Positions 26,801-36,280 of a DNA stretch of 64,000 bases are shown in pieces (the stretch's first letter is position 1; every line of letters begins with the position of its first letter). The position numbers were made by a program, and so were the translations under genes. The notes beneath the pieces were generated by a model. The model was not told the origin of the DNA, ran no database searches, and worked only from the letters and a program-made list of their open reading frames with translations. Source of the stretch: Actimicrobium sp034313845 (GTDB lineage Bacteria; Pseudomonadota; Gammaproteobacteria; Burkholderiales; Burkholderiaceae_D); assembly GCF_034313845.1 (NCBI RefSeq), contig NZ_JAVIWN010000004.1; one strand, given 5' to 3'.

Positions 26801-29446
26801 ATGAGCATCCGTAATTTGCAAGCCCTGTTCAACCCGACGTGCGTGGCGCTGATCGGTGCCACCAACCGTCCCGGCAGTATCGGCGCAGCGGTCTTGCACA
26901 ATCTGGTGACCGGCGGTTTCGCCGGCCGGATTCTGCCAGTCAATCCCAAGCATCCTATCCTCAACGGCATGGTGGTCTGGCACGATGTCGCCAGCCTGCC
27001 CGTGGTGCCCGACCTGGCCATCATCTGCACACCGCCAGACACACTGCCCGGACTCATCGCCGCACTCGGCGAGCGCGGCTGCAAGGCCGTGATCGTGATG
27101 TCGGCCGTCACCCGCGCGCAGCGCGAGGCGATGCTGCTGGCCGCCAGACCGCACCTGCTGCGCATACTGGGCGGTATCAGCGCCGGCTTGCTGGTACCGG
27201 CCATTGGCCTCAACGCCAGTTTTTCGTACGGCCCGGCTTTGCCCGGCAAACTGGCGTTCGTGTCGCAATCCGGCGGACTGATGAATGGCGTGCTGGATTG
27301 GGCCACCACGCGCGGCCTCGGTTTCTCGAAGTTCATTTCGCTCGGCGAAGGTGCCGACGTCGATTTTGGCGACCTGCTCGACTTCCTCGCCGGCGATCCG
27401 GCCACGCACGCTATCCTGCTGTTTCTGGAAGATGTCCGACTGGCGCGCAAATTCATGTCAGCCGCCCGCAGTGCCGCACGTGGCAAACCCATTCTCGTGA
27501 TCAAAGCTGGCCGCTCCGGTGATGGCGTGCGTCACGCCGCGTCCCACACCGGCGTACTGATCAGTCCGGACAGTATTTATGACGCCGCCATCCGCCGCGC
27601 CGGGATGCTGCGGGTGGACTCGACCGAGGCCTTGTTCGGTGCGGTCGAGACCCTGGCACGTGCCAAGTCCCTGCATGGCGAGCGCCTGACGATTCTGACC
27701 AATGGCGGTGGTCCCGGCATCATGGCCAACGATGCGCTGGTGCGTCGACAGGGTACGCTGGCCGTGCTGACTGCGACCACCATCACGCGGCTCAAGCCGG
27801 TATTGCCGACGGCGTGGTCAGGCTCGAATCCGGTCGATCTCGGTGGCGACGCACCGGTCGAACGCTATCGCGCTGCGCTGGCCGGTTTGCTCGAAGACGC
27901 CAATTCCGATGCCATCCTGTTCATCCATGCACCCGGCGCACTGGTGGCCAGCGCCGATGTCGCCCGTGCGCTGGTGCCGCTGGTGAAGCAGTCGTCACGC
28001 AATGTGCTGACCTGCTGGCTGGGCGGCGCGGCCGTCCTCGAAGCCCGCCAGCTCTGTTCGGCAGCCGGCATCGCCACCTATGAAACACCCGAAGAAGCCG
28101 TACGCGGCTTCATGCAGATCATCGATTTCCGGCACAACCAGCAATTGCTGATGCAGGTGCCTCCGGCTCTGCCCGAAAGCGGTACCAGCGAGCGCGTGCA
28201 CGCCCGGGCGCTGGTGCGTGCTGCGCTGGCCGAAGGTCGCACGCTATTGTCCGAACCGGAAACCAAAACCGTGCTGGCCGCCTATGGCATCCCGGTGGTC
28301 GAGACCAGCACTGCAGACAGCATCGATGAGGCGGTCCGGCAGGCTCAACGGATCGGTTTCCCGGTCGCCATCAAGATTCTCTCGCCGCAGATCTGGCACA
28401 AGTCCGATGTCGGCGGCGTCGCGCTCGACCTCGACAATGCCAGCGCGGTACGCCAGGCGGCCAATGCGATGCACAAGCGCCTGTGTGAACTGCAACCTGA
28501 CGCCGAACTGCAAGGCTTTGCGGTGCAGGCGATGGCACGCCGACCACATGCGCATGAATTGATTGTTGGCGTCAGCACCGACCCGGTGTTCGGGCCGATC
28601 ATCCTGTTCGGTCAGGGCGGCATCTCGGTCGAAGTCGTCGATGACCATGCGGTGGGTTTGCCGCCGCTGAACTCGGTCCTCGCGGGCGACATGATTGCGC
28701 GCACGCGCATCGCACGCCTGCTGGCCGGCTACCGCAACCGCCCGCCCGCTGACATTGACGCCATCAGCCGCACGCTGGTGCAGATTTCCAGTCTGGTCGA
28801 AGACCTGCCGGAACTGGTCGAACTCGACATCAATCCGCTGCTGGCCGACGGCCACGGTGTCATTGCGCTCGATGCGCGCATGCGCATCGCCATACCGCAA
28901 CGCTCGTCACGGCTCGCAATCCGGCCTTACCCGCAATCGCTTGAGCAAGTCACCGACTGGCATGGCGAGGCGCTGACCATTCGCCCGATCAAGCCCGAGG
29001 ATGGCGAAGCGCATGTGATTTTTTTCAATCAGCTTAATCCCGACGATGTGCGCTATCGCGCCTTCTCGAGCATTCGCCAGTTGCAGGAACCGCAGGTCGC
29101 GCGGCTGACGCAAATCGACTATGACCGCGAGATGGCCTTCATCGCCACGCGCATCGGTGCCGATGGCCAGCGCGAGACCCTTGGCGTCGCGCGCGCCGTG
29201 GCCGATGCCGATAACCACGAAGCCGAATTCGCCATCATCGTACGTTCCGACATGAAAGGCCGCGGCCTCGGCCGTCTGCTGATGCAGCGCCTGATCGACT
29301 ACTGCCGCAGCCGCGGCACCCATTTCATCATTGGCGAAACGATGTCCGACAACAAGGGACTGCTGACACTGACGCAAAAACTCGGTTTCATTGCCAAGCC
29401 GGTCGCGGGCGAACACATCATGTCGCTGCGCCTCGACCTCGGTTGA
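26801..29446 (+). CDS. NDP-forming acyl-CoA synthetase fused to GNAT acetyltransferase (Pat-like)
   Basis: An 881-aa protein with, in order, a CoA-binding Rossmann domain (about 10-135), a succinyl-CoA-ligase-like domain (150-290) with ASHTG, a second ligase domain (300-450), an ATP-grasp domain (about 475-690) and a C-terminal GNAT domain (about 720-875, RSDMKGRGLGRLLMQRLIDY acetyl-CoA loop). This is the layout of bacterial protein lysine acetyltransferase Pat/YfiQ. The histidine in ASHTG corresponds to the phosphorylated His of active acyl-CoA synthetases, a residue reported as lost in E. coli YfiQ, so ligase activity may be retained. Monocistronic, divergent from truncated rlmI. Confidence 0.9.
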   Translation: MSIRNLQALFNPTCVALIGATNRPGSIGAAVLHNLVTGGFAGRILPVNPKHPILNGMVVWHDVASLPVVPDLAIICTPPDTLPGLIAALGERGCKAVIVMSAVTRAQREAMLLAARPHLLRILGGISAGLLVPAIGLNASFSYGPALPGKLAFVSQSGGLMNGVLDWATTRGLGFSKFISLGEGADVDFGDLLDFLAGDPATHAILLFLEDVRLARKFMSAARSAARGKPILVIKAGRSGDGVRHAASHTGVLISPDSIYDAAIRRAGMLRVDSTEALFGAVETLARAKSLHGERLTILTNGGGPGIMANDALVRRQGTLAVLTATTITRLKPVLPTAWSGSNPVDLGGDAPVERYRAALAGLLEDANSDAILFIHAPGALVASADVARALVPLVKQSSRNVLTCWLGGAAVLEARQLCSAAGIATYETPEEAVRGFMQIIDFRHNQQLLMQVPPALPESGTSERVHARALVRAALAEGRTLLSEPETKTVLAAYGIPVVETSTADSIDEAVRQAQRIGFPVAIKILSPQIWHKSDVGGVALDLDNASAVRQAANAMHKRLCELQPDAELQGFAVQAMARRPHAHELIVGVSTDPVFGPIILFGQGGISVEVVDDHAVGLPPLNSVLAGDMIARTRIARLLAGYRNRPPADIDAISRTLVQISSLVEDLPELVELDINPLLADGHGVIALDARMRIAIPQRSSRLAIRPYPQSLEQVTDWHGEALTIRPIKPEDGEAHVIFFNQLNPDDVRYRAFSSIRQLQEPQVARLTQIDYDREMAFIATRIGADGQRETLGVARAVADADNHEAEFAIIVRSDMKGRGLGRLLMQRLIDYCRSRGTHFIIGETMSDNKGLLTLTQKLGFIAKPVAGEHIMSLRLDLG

Positions 29447-29542
29447 GCGAGTGAGATTGTGCAAGCACCGGACTCGGGCTAGCTCTCAGCAAGGTAAAAT
29501 GCGGGCTTCATTCTTACCCGATTCCACTTCGCCCAGATAGCA

Positions 29543-30061
29543 ATGTCCGACACTCCTGAACAGCAAGACCAGCAAGACCTCCCCGACATCGATCCCGATG
29601 CCGACATCAATGAACCGCGCCTGTGGCGCAGCGTTGGCTGGACCGCCCGCGTCATGAAGAACGATGACGACGAAGGCTGGGCCGTCGCGATGATCAAGGA
29701 CGGCGAAGTCGAGCCGGCGCTGATCGGTCCGTGGACCATGGGCCGCAACAAAAAAGACCCGAAGCCGCTCGATACGAATGCGTTCAATACGCTGGTCAAG
29801 ACGGCCTCCGAAGTATTACGTCGCCACGAGCAGCAACTGCACGCGCAATTGCACAAGAGCGTGATGGTCAGCACCGACACCGCCGAATTCGAAGTCACGC
29901 TCGACATCGTGCCCGATGACGATGATCCGTACGCGATGCTCACCGCACGCGACGGTTACGGCGAACAGCTCGCCCAGGTGCGCGTTGCACCGCACTTCAA
30001 GCTGACGCGGGCTACTGCCAGCACCTGGATCGACAACGACTTTCGCAAACCCAACCAGTAA
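29543..30061 (+). CDS. Conserved hypothetical, 172 aa, upstream of helicase
   Basis: A soluble acidic protein with an Asp/Gln-rich N-terminus (first 25 residues), then RLWRSVGWTARVMKNDDDEGWAVAMIKDGEVEP and a C-terminal strand-rich half. I do not recognise a family. It ends two bases before the GTG start of the helicase gene, so the pair is almost certainly co-transcribed and translationally linked; a role with DNA repair is possible by context only. Confidence 0.8.
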   Translation: MSDTPEQQDQQDLPDIDPDADINEPRLWRSVGWTARVMKNDDDEGWAVAMIKDGEVEPALIGPWTMGRNKKDPKPLDTNAFNTLVKTASEVLRRHEQQLHAQLHKSVMVSTDTAEFEVTLDIVPDDDDPYAMLTARDGYGEQLAQVRVAPHFKLTRATASTWIDNDFRKPNQ

Positions 30062-30063
30062 CC

Positions 30064-32334
30064 GTGAGCACAGCGAGCACCACTGACACGTCGCGCTATG
30101 TGGTGGCGGTGCGCGCGCTATGCGAATTCACGGCCAAGCAGGGTGATCTCGACCTGCGCTTCACGCCCTCGCCCACCGCGCAGGAAGGCATCGCCGGCCA
30201 TGCGCTGGTCGCCTCGCGTCGGGCCGAGAACTACGAATCCGAAGTCAGTCTGAGCGGCGATTTTGGACCGCTGCATGTGCGCGGCCGCGCCGATGGCTAT
30301 GATCCGACGTTGCACCGGCTCGAAGAAATCAAGACTTTTCGCGGTGACCTGACCCGCATGCCGGACAATCACCGTGCGCTGCACTGGGCGCAGGTACGCG
30401 TCTATGGCTGGCTGTTGTGCCAGGAACGTGGCTGGTCGGAACTGACGCTGGCACTGGTGTATTTCGATATCGGCAACCAGCAGGAAACCGTGCTGACCGA
30501 GGTCATGACGGTGACGGAGCTCGAACAGTTTTTTGTGCAGCAATGCGAGCGCTTTCTGGCGTGGGCACAACAGGAACTGGCGCATCGGCTGGCGCGTGAC
30601 ACGGCATGGGGCGCACTGGCGTTTCCGCATCCGGCCTTTCGAGCTGGCCAGCGCGAACTGGCCCAGGCGGTTTATCAGGGCGCGACCAGCGCACGCTGCG
30701 TGCTGGCGCAAGCACCGACCGGGATTGGCAAAACCATCGGCACACTGTTCCCGTTGCTCAAGGCCGCACCGGCGCAGCAGCTCGACAAACTGTTTTTCCT
30801 GACGGCCAAGACATCCGGGCGCAGCCTCGCGCTGGGTGCCGTCGCCCTGCTCAAGCAGGTCACGCCGATGCTGCCGCTGCGGGTGCTCGAACTGGTCGCA
30901 CGCGACAAGGCGTGCGAGCATCCGGACAAGGCCTGCCATGGCGATTCCTGTCCGCTGGCCAAGGGCTTCTACGACCGTCTGCCGCAAGCGCGTGCCGCTG
31001 CCGTGCAGTCCGGGTCCGGCGATCGTGCGGCGCTGCGCTCGGTGGCGCTGGAGCACGCGGTGTGTCCGTATTACCTGGCGCAAGACCTGGTGCGCTGGAG
31101 TGACCTGATCATCGGCGACTACAACTATTACTTCGACAGTAGCGCGATGCTTTACAGCATGACGCTGGCCAACCAGTGGCGTGTCGCGGTACTGGTCGAC
31201 GAAGCCCACAACCTGATCGAACGTGGCCGCAAGATGTACAGCGCCGAACTTGATCACGGCAGCATCAAGCAACTGCGCTTGGTGGCACCGACCGGCGTGC
31301 GCAAAAGTCTGGACAAACTCAATCGTTGCTGGACTGCGCTGCGCAAGGATTTTGCCGAACCGTATCAGGTCTTGCCCGCGCTACCGGATAAATTCGTGAC
31401 GGCGCTGCAGCAATGCAACACCGAGATCGGTGAATTTTTTAGCGAGCATCCGACGCGCATCGACGTGGACCTGCAGCGCTTTTATTTTGACGCGATCCAC
31501 TTTGCACGCATGGCCGACGCCTATGGCGACCACTCCTTGTGCGATCTCAGCCAGAGCGCCGACAAGTCCGCTCTGCTCTGCCTGCGCAACGTCATCCCGG
31601 CACCCTTCCTCGCACCACGCTTTGCCGCAACGCGCTCGACCACGCTGTTCTCGGCGACCCTCAGTCCCTGGCATTTTTATAGCGATACGCTAGGGCTGCC
31701 GGCGACCACAGCGTGGATCGATGTCGCCTCGCCGTTCACGGCGGACCAGTTGACGGTGCGTCTGGTCAGCACGATCTCGACACGCTTCTTGCAGCGTGCC
31801 GCCTCCATCGATCCGATCATCGCGTTGATGGTGCAGCAGTACCGCGAACTGCCAGGTAATTACCTGACCTTCTTCAGTAGTTTTGATTACCTGCAGGCAG
31901 TTACCGCGCGGCTGATCGCCTTGCATCCCGAGCTTCCGATCTGGCAGCAAGCCCGACGCATGGATGACACCAGCCGTGAGGAGTTCATGGCGCGCTTCGC
32001 ACCCGGTGGACGCGGTATCGGTTTTGCGGTGCTGGGTGGCTCGTTTGGCGAAGGCATCGACTTGCCGGGCGATCGGCTGATCGGTGCATTCATCGCGACG
32101 CTGGGCTTGCCGCAAATGAATCCGGTCAACGAGCAAATCATGCAGCGCATGCAGCAGCGCTTTGGCAGTGGCTACGACTACACCTACCTGTTTCCCGGTT
32201 TGCAAAAAGTCGTGCAAGCCGCCGGCCGGGTCATCCGCACGACCTCGGATCGCGGCATCGTGATGTTGATCGACGACCGCTATCCGCGTCCGGCGATACG
32301 TGCGTTGTTGCCGCGATGGTGGAAGCCGGAATGA
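30064..32334 (+). CDS. PD-(D/E)XK nuclease fused to DinG/XPD-type helicase
   Basis: A 756-aa superfamily-2 DNA helicase. The N-terminal 170 residues resemble a RecB/Cas4-like nuclease: GRADGY then EEIKTFRG supplies the D-(E)xK pattern. The helicase part has Walker A (APTGIGKTIG), a four-cysteine iron-sulfur region (CEHPDKACHGDSCPLAKG followed by VCPYY), the DEAH box (LVDEAHN) and a C-terminal motif VI segment (QAAGRVIRTTSDRG). It unwinds DNA with ATP, probably in repair. The start is GTG at 30064, coupled to the upstream hypothetical gene. A separate VRR-nuclease gene, which sometimes accompanies such helicases, is absent. Confidence 0.9.
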   Translation: MSTASTTDTSRYVVAVRALCEFTAKQGDLDLRFTPSPTAQEGIAGHALVASRRAENYESEVSLSGDFGPLHVRGRADGYDPTLHRLEEIKTFRGDLTRMPDNHRALHWAQVRVYGWLLCQERGWSELTLALVYFDIGNQQETVLTEVMTVTELEQFFVQQCERFLAWAQQELAHRLARDTAWGALAFPHPAFRAGQRELAQAVYQGATSARCVLAQAPTGIGKTIGTLFPLLKAAPAQQLDKLFFLTAKTSGRSLALGAVALLKQVTPMLPLRVLELVARDKACEHPDKACHGDSCPLAKGFYDRLPQARAAAVQSGSGDRAALRSVALEHAVCPYYLAQDLVRWSDLIIGDYNYYFDSSAMLYSMTLANQWRVAVLVDEAHNLIERGRKMYSAELDHGSIKQLRLVAPTGVRKSLDKLNRCWTALRKDFAEPYQVLPALPDKFVTALQQCNTEIGEFFSEHPTRIDVDLQRFYFDAIHFARMADAYGDHSLCDLSQSADKSALLCLRNVIPAPFLAPRFAATRSTTLFSATLSPWHFYSDTLGLPATTAWIDVASPFTADQLTVRLVSTISTRFLQRAASIDPIIALMVQQYRELPGNYLTFFSSFDYLQAVTARLIALHPELPIWQQARRMDDTSREEFMARFAPGGRGIGFAVLGGSFGEGIDLPGDRLIGAFIATLGLPQMNPVNEQIMQRMQQRFGSGYDYTYLFPGLQKVVQAAGRVIRTTSDRGIVMLIDDRYPRPAIRALLPRWWKPE

Positions 32335-32383
32335 TTTTTTGCGCAGGGCGTGGCAGTGTTGACGACGGCTTGTGGGGCATTTG

Positions 32384-32408
32384 GTGCAATAACCGAAGGC
32401 GATTGCAC
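32384..32408 (-). repeat. REP-like palindrome, degenerate copy
   Basis: Arms GTGCAAT/ATTGCAC are intact, but the loop has GGCG in place of GGGC and the adjacent CCTACG half is missing. Located 50 bp after the helicase stop. Confidence 0.75.
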
Positions 32409-32453
32409 CGACCGCCCACGGCGCAATCGCCGCGATGCGGACCACCCGGCAAA

Positions 32454-33024
32454 TCAGAAGTGGCGTTTAACCACCTCACCAAACGCCTCGTCGGCTGCCA
32501 TGCCATTGCGCATCAGTGTGGTAATTTCGTCCGAGTAGTCGCCGATGGCCGCAGGCAGTGACTGGCGATTGTCCTTGTAGTACGCATACTTGGCCGCATC
32601 AACCATGTCGGTGGCCTTGATGGTTGCCGCGGTGTTGCGCACGCTGCGTTTGACGTTGCTGGTCTTGCCGATGTTGGCTTTGGCGTCCTTGATTTTATCG
32701 AGCGAATAAATCACGGTCGCGTTGACGCCTTCAAATTCATCTTCTTTCGGATGCAGCAAATGATGGTTGCTGTCGAAGGCTATTTTCTTGTCAGAACTAT
32801 TCCATACCTGATAGTTCGGTCGCTGGCCTGGCGTGGTCAGGGCAAATTGCACCCGGTCTCCGTAGGCAGCCATCTGGGCCATCACATCGTTGAGGAATTC
32901 GGTCGAGAGCGTGTCGAGTTTGCCGTTCCAGCGTTTGCTTCTTGTCGTAGTCAAAGTACGTAGTTCCAAAGAGGTAAGCAGCAGCGAGTAGCGGTAAACG
33001 CGTTCTCGCAACTACTGGTTTCAT
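32454..33024 (-). pseudogene. Frameshifted small exported protein, unknown
   Basis: One frame begins at 33024 with MKPVVARTRLPLLAAAYLFGTTYFDYDKK; another, ending at 32454, continues WNGKLDTLSTEFLNDVMAQMAAYGDR and reads on for about 160 residues to KRHF. The switch falls near 32930-32945. The hydrophobic N-terminus looks like a signal peptide or membrane anchor that only makes sense joined to the second frame, so this is either a real frameshift or a sequencing error. The body is a soluble, strand- and helix-mixed protein that I do not recognise. The second frame alone lacks a good start near the joint. Confidence 0.6.
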
Positions 33025-33090
33025 GATCGGCTGAGATAAATCTGTGTGCCGCTATTATCGCCCGCCGCGATTCCTGCCGTCATAAAAAAA

Positions 33091-34317
33091 TTATTTTACT
33101 GTTTTCGGCTTGGCTTTGACGTTCAGATTTTCTGTCAAAAACATCATCGCCCGCTGCAGGCTGACGTCGGTTTCGTCGACCAGCCGTTCACGCGCTTCAG
33201 GCAAAAATTCGTCGTTCCACAAGGCCAGCAAATTGTCCTTGATCTCGAACGGCGCAGCGGCGTTGACGAAGTCCGCGACCGCTGCACTGTCGAATCCGGC
33301 CTTGCGCACTTGCCGGATCATTGTGCGTGCTTCGGCATCGGTGACCATGGTCTTGTGCTTGGCACCAGTGGCCAGGCACATGAACAAGGTCAGGCGCGAA
33401 TAGGGATCGTCCTTGCCCTTCATCGCCTCCTGCCATTGCTCGGATACAAAACCGGCAAAACTGTCGATGTCGTCGAGATCGGCATCGCGAATGAAATAGC
33501 GCTCAACGATGATATTGAGCACCACATCGATCGCATGCCCCGTGTTGAGGATCAGCGGTCCGTCGATCTTTTCGATATCGCGCCGGATTGTCTCGGCGAT
33601 TGCATGGTGCGGATCAGGTACATCATCGAGCAATGCCTTGGCGATTTTGAGCTTGCCGCCGACCGGTGGCTTGTTGCGGATTGCGCCGATCAGCCGGGCG
33701 AATTCGGCATGATTCGGTGCCTTGTCGAGACCTGCATGACGCACCAGGATCGCGGTACGGATGATCGATTCCACCGCCAGAAAATCGAGCGCCGTGTGCG
33801 GCACGCGCAGATCGTCACAAAACCAGCGTGCCGCGGCGATGATGTCGACCGCTTCCTGCCGGCGCTTCAGTTCCTTGCGGTACGCGGCCAGCGAGTAGGG
33901 TTTGAGCAAGGTGCGCTCGTTCTGAAAATCAATCAGCGACTGACTCTTGATGTCCCCGCTCATGGCCGTTTCAGGCATCGCGTACAAGCGCTTGAGCATG
34001 TCGTTGCCGCTACGCGAATGAAACAGAAAGCTGTTCTCGAGTAACGAGCGGGCAGCCGCGTCGAGGTCGCCACCACTGGCGTCTTCGAGGTACAGGCTGA
34101 CGAGTACGACGATGCGCTTGCGTGCGTTGTCGAGCTCCGCCTGCAAATGCGGCGTACCGAAATGCGTCGCGACCTGCACCGTTCCCTTGGCACCATCGGC
34201 AATGATTTGATTACAGCGACTGACGTCGAGAATGCCCTTGGCCACGCCGTGGGTTAATGCCTTTTCAAAAAAAGGCCGTTTGTCGACCAGTGCGACCGCT
34301 TGCTTGGATGTCGTCAT
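33091..34317 (-). CDS. Hypothetical protein, last gene of J-domain cassette
   Basis: A 408-aa, mostly helical soluble protein with no motif I recognise. It opens MTTSKQAVALVDKRPFFEKALTHG and has a repeated helical character (LLENSFLFHSRSGNDML, LDFLAVESIIRTAILVRHAG). No membrane segments or signal peptide. The ATG is 4 bp after the stop of the 252-aa gene upstream, so the two are transcribed together and likely act together. Confidence 0.8.
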   Translation of the reverse strand: MTTSKQAVALVDKRPFFEKALTHGVAKGILDVSRCNQIIADGAKGTVQVATHFGTPHLQAELDNARKRIVVLVSLYLEDASGGDLDAAARSLLENSFLFHSRSGNDMLKRLYAMPETAMSGDIKSQSLIDFQNERTLLKPYSLAAYRKELKRRQEAVDIIAAARWFCDDLRVPHTALDFLAVESIIRTAILVRHAGLDKAPNHAEFARLIGAIRNKPPVGGKLKIAKALLDDVPDPHHAIAETIRRDIEKIDGPLILNTGHAIDVVLNIIVERYFIRDADLDDIDSFAGFVSEQWQEAMKGKDDPYSRLTLFMCLATGAKHKTMVTDAEARTMIRQVRKAGFDSAAVADFVNAAAPFEIKDNLLALWNDEFLPEARERLVDETDVSLQRAMMFLTENLNVKAKPKTVK

Positions 34318-34321
34318 GGCC

Positions 34322-35080
34322 TTACAACGCTGATTCTTCGTCAGGTCCGGCCACTGGCTTGTTGCTGACGGCGGGAGCTTCGCGGCGCGCCGGGACGGCG
34401 GTCGGATCGAGTTCCATCCGCTCCAGTTCGGCTTCGGCTTGCAGACGTTTTTTCAGGCGCTTTTTGATTTGTGGCAGGATTTGCTCGAACATATCCGGAT
34501 GATAATTGCGCAGCAGCCATGTGACTTCTTTCCAGTCATGGTCGCTGGCTTCGGACTTGTCGATGACATCGTCTTCTTCGGCATGCACATCCTGCGCAAG
34601 GCCTTCGGCTTCCTCGTCTTCTTCGACCGCCTTGCGGGTGTGCAGATGATTGAAGGTGCCGTAGTTGGCGAAGTGCACGATCATCTCGTCGTGATCCTGC
34701 AGGTAATCAATCAGCGCTTCACAACCGCCGTCGATGTCCCCGATCGCATCGAGAAATTCATCGGTGTCGCTACCCTCACGGAACAGCACTGCATTGATCA
34801 TGCCGCGCAAATGGGTGTGGGTATGGTCGCCGTAAAGCCGCTCCATCACCAGCGCGCGCGCAAACTGTTCCGGCGTTACCACCAGGTTGACTACGGATTC
34901 GTGCGATGAATCGAATTCGCGAATCACGGCCAGCAAATCTTTCGGCGGCATTTCTTCGAGGACAGCGACCAGGGCACGGTCACCCTCTGCTTCGGCCAGC
35001 GACACCAGCGCAAACTCGGCGCCAGCGATATCGCCAGCCCGGATCAGGCTGGCGGCTTTGAGTACAAGTGCATTGGACAT
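34322..35080 (-). CDS. Hypothetical protein, J-domain cassette
   Basis: A 252-aa soluble protein. The first half is helical (SNALVLKAASLIRAGDIAGAEFALVSLAEAEG, TPR-like in feel), the middle has a His-rich patch (GDHTHTHLRGM) and the later part an acidic linker (EEDEEAEGL...EEDDVIDK) before a basic helix (QIKKRLKKRLQAEAELER). The start at 35080 (MSNALVL) is preferred to an ATG at 35116. It follows the 175-aa gene by 89 bp and precedes the 408-aa gene by 4 bp. Function unknown. Confidence 0.8.
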   Translation of the reverse strand: MSNALVLKAASLIRAGDIAGAEFALVSLAEAEGDRALVAVLEEMPPKDLLAVIREFDSSHESVVNLVVTPEQFARALVMERLYGDHTHTHLRGMINAVLFREGSDTDEFLDAIGDIDGGCEALIDYLQDHDEMIVHFANYGTFNHLHTRKAVEEDEEAEGLAQDVHAEEDDVIDKSEASDHDWKEVTWLLRNYHPDMFEQILPQIKKRLKKRLQAEAELERMELDPTAVPARREAPAVSNKPVAGPDEESAL

Positions 35081-35169
35081 GGGTGTTCTAATCAATAAAG
35101 TAATCGTGCAGACCATCAGTCCGCGTTATCGCATTGCGTCGGGCCTGCCACGACCAGCGGCAGCGGCCA

Positions 35170-35697
35170 CTAGTCGCGCCGGTCGAAACCTTGCTCGGAC
35201 ATCCATTCGGAACCGGCTTCATCGAGGTCGCGCTCGTCATCGTCGTCGTCGCGGCCGTTCTCACCTTCGTCATGCTCTTCGTCATCTGCGGCGGCGCGAT
35301 GGCTATTGCCGGTCTTGCCGTGCAAGTACTCGAGACAGATGGTCGTGATCAGGAAGCGCTCGCCGCCGGTTTCCAGCAGCACCGCATCGGCCAGCGCTTG
35401 CGTATCGACCGAAAACTGCACCGCATCGACCAGCTCGCTCCAGGCCGGAAAATCTTCCGGATCGGCAGTCGATAGCAGGTACAGCGCTTGCAGGTTGATG
35501 AAGTTGATATCGCCATGGAAAGCGACGGCCACCATCTCCGGCGCGGTCTCTATCATCGGCATGAGCAGTTTGAACTGATTGCGCTTGTCCTTGAGGCGCT
35601 TGGCCAGGATATCGTTGCCTTCGGAATCGCTTTGCAGGTCTTCCAGTTCGGCCTTGTAAGCCTTCGACAGGTCTTCAAAATAATAGGACAGGCTCAT
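35170..35697 (-). CDS. Hypothetical protein with acidic tail, J-domain cassette
   Basis: A 175-aa soluble protein: residues 1-130 are helix-rich (MSLSYYFEDLSKAYKAELEDL... LALYLLST region), and the last 45 are extremely acidic (a run of Asp and Glu around residues 140-160) with a final SEWMSEQGFDRR. Its ATG overlaps the J-protein stop as ATGA, tying it to that gene. A natural guess is a client or partner of the J protein, but nothing in the sequence proves it. Confidence 0.82.
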   Translation of the reverse strand: MSLSYYFEDLSKAYKAELEDLQSDSEGNDILAKRLKDKRNQFKLLMPMIETAPEMVAVAFHGDINFINLQALYLLSTADPEDFPAWSELVDAVQFSVDTQALADAVLLETGGERFLITTICLEYLHGKTGNSHRAAADDEEHDEGENGRDDDDDERDLDEAGSEWMSEQGFDRRD

Positions 35698-35972
35698 TGC
35701 AGTACCTTGTTCATGTAGGTTCTCCAGATTTCTTCGGCGGTTTCCAGCGGTCGTTCGAGCAGGCTGCGACGGCGACTTTCATCGTAGGCATGGCGTTTTA
35801 CCTCATCGGCCAGCAGGTCATACGCTTCCTGCACGGCACGAAATTGTTCAGCTGCATCAGCCGCCGTATTCTTGTCCGGATGGAATTCGGATGCTTTTTT
35901 TCGGTAAGCGCTTTTGATGGCACTGGCCGATGCATCGCTGTCCAGGCCGAGCACGGCGTAATAGTTTTTCAT
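35694..35972 (-). CDS. Small J-domain (DnaJ-like) protein
   Basis: A 92-aa protein made almost only of a J domain: YYAVLGLDSDASASAIKSAY, then the HPD tripeptide (EFHPDKN) needed to stimulate the DnaK ATPase, then the helix III-IV region up to YDESRRR. A 20-residue C-terminal helix follows; there is no Gly/Phe region, zinc finger or client-binding domain. It is therefore a specialised J protein, heading a four-gene minus-strand cassette (35972 to 33091). Confidence 0.93.
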   Translation of the reverse strand: MKNYYAVLGLDSDASASAIKSAYRKKASEFHPDKNTAADAAEQFRAVQEAYDLLADEVKRHAYDESRRRSLLERPLETAEEIWRTYMNKVLQ

Positions 35973-36249
35973 GAATGAGGATCTGGTGGTGCGTGAAAAA
36001 ATTCAGGCGCGGCCGGTGGCGATCAGAGATGTCGTACCGACGTTACCAGCATGGATCGCCAAGGATACACCACCGGGCGGATGCAGAGTGGGTCCGGCAG
36101 CGCAGGGGGGATTGAACCTTTCGTTCAAATGACTTTCATACCGCGTATTGCCGAGCGTCGGACCACGCCATGTCGGCATTGGCGACGGTTAGCTTGGCAA
36201 TTACCGACACGGCACCGAATGGACTAATTACGCTGACTGTCGTATTAAT
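35973..36249. other. Gap upstream of J-domain cassette
   Basis: This 277-bp stretch lies between the J-protein start and the REP composite. It should hold the cassette promoter on the minus strand. I see no convincing boxes or palindromes and no ORF worth calling. Confidence 0.4.
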
Positions 36250-36280
36250 CGTAGGGTGCAATAACCGCAGGGCATTGCAC
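36250..36280 (-). repeat. REP-like palindrome bounding composite copy A
   Basis: Exact REP core (loop variant TGCGG) at the low-coordinate edge of composite copy A. It carries the extra flank GGTGCATTC-type sequence also seen at 41188 and 63220. Confidence 0.9.
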
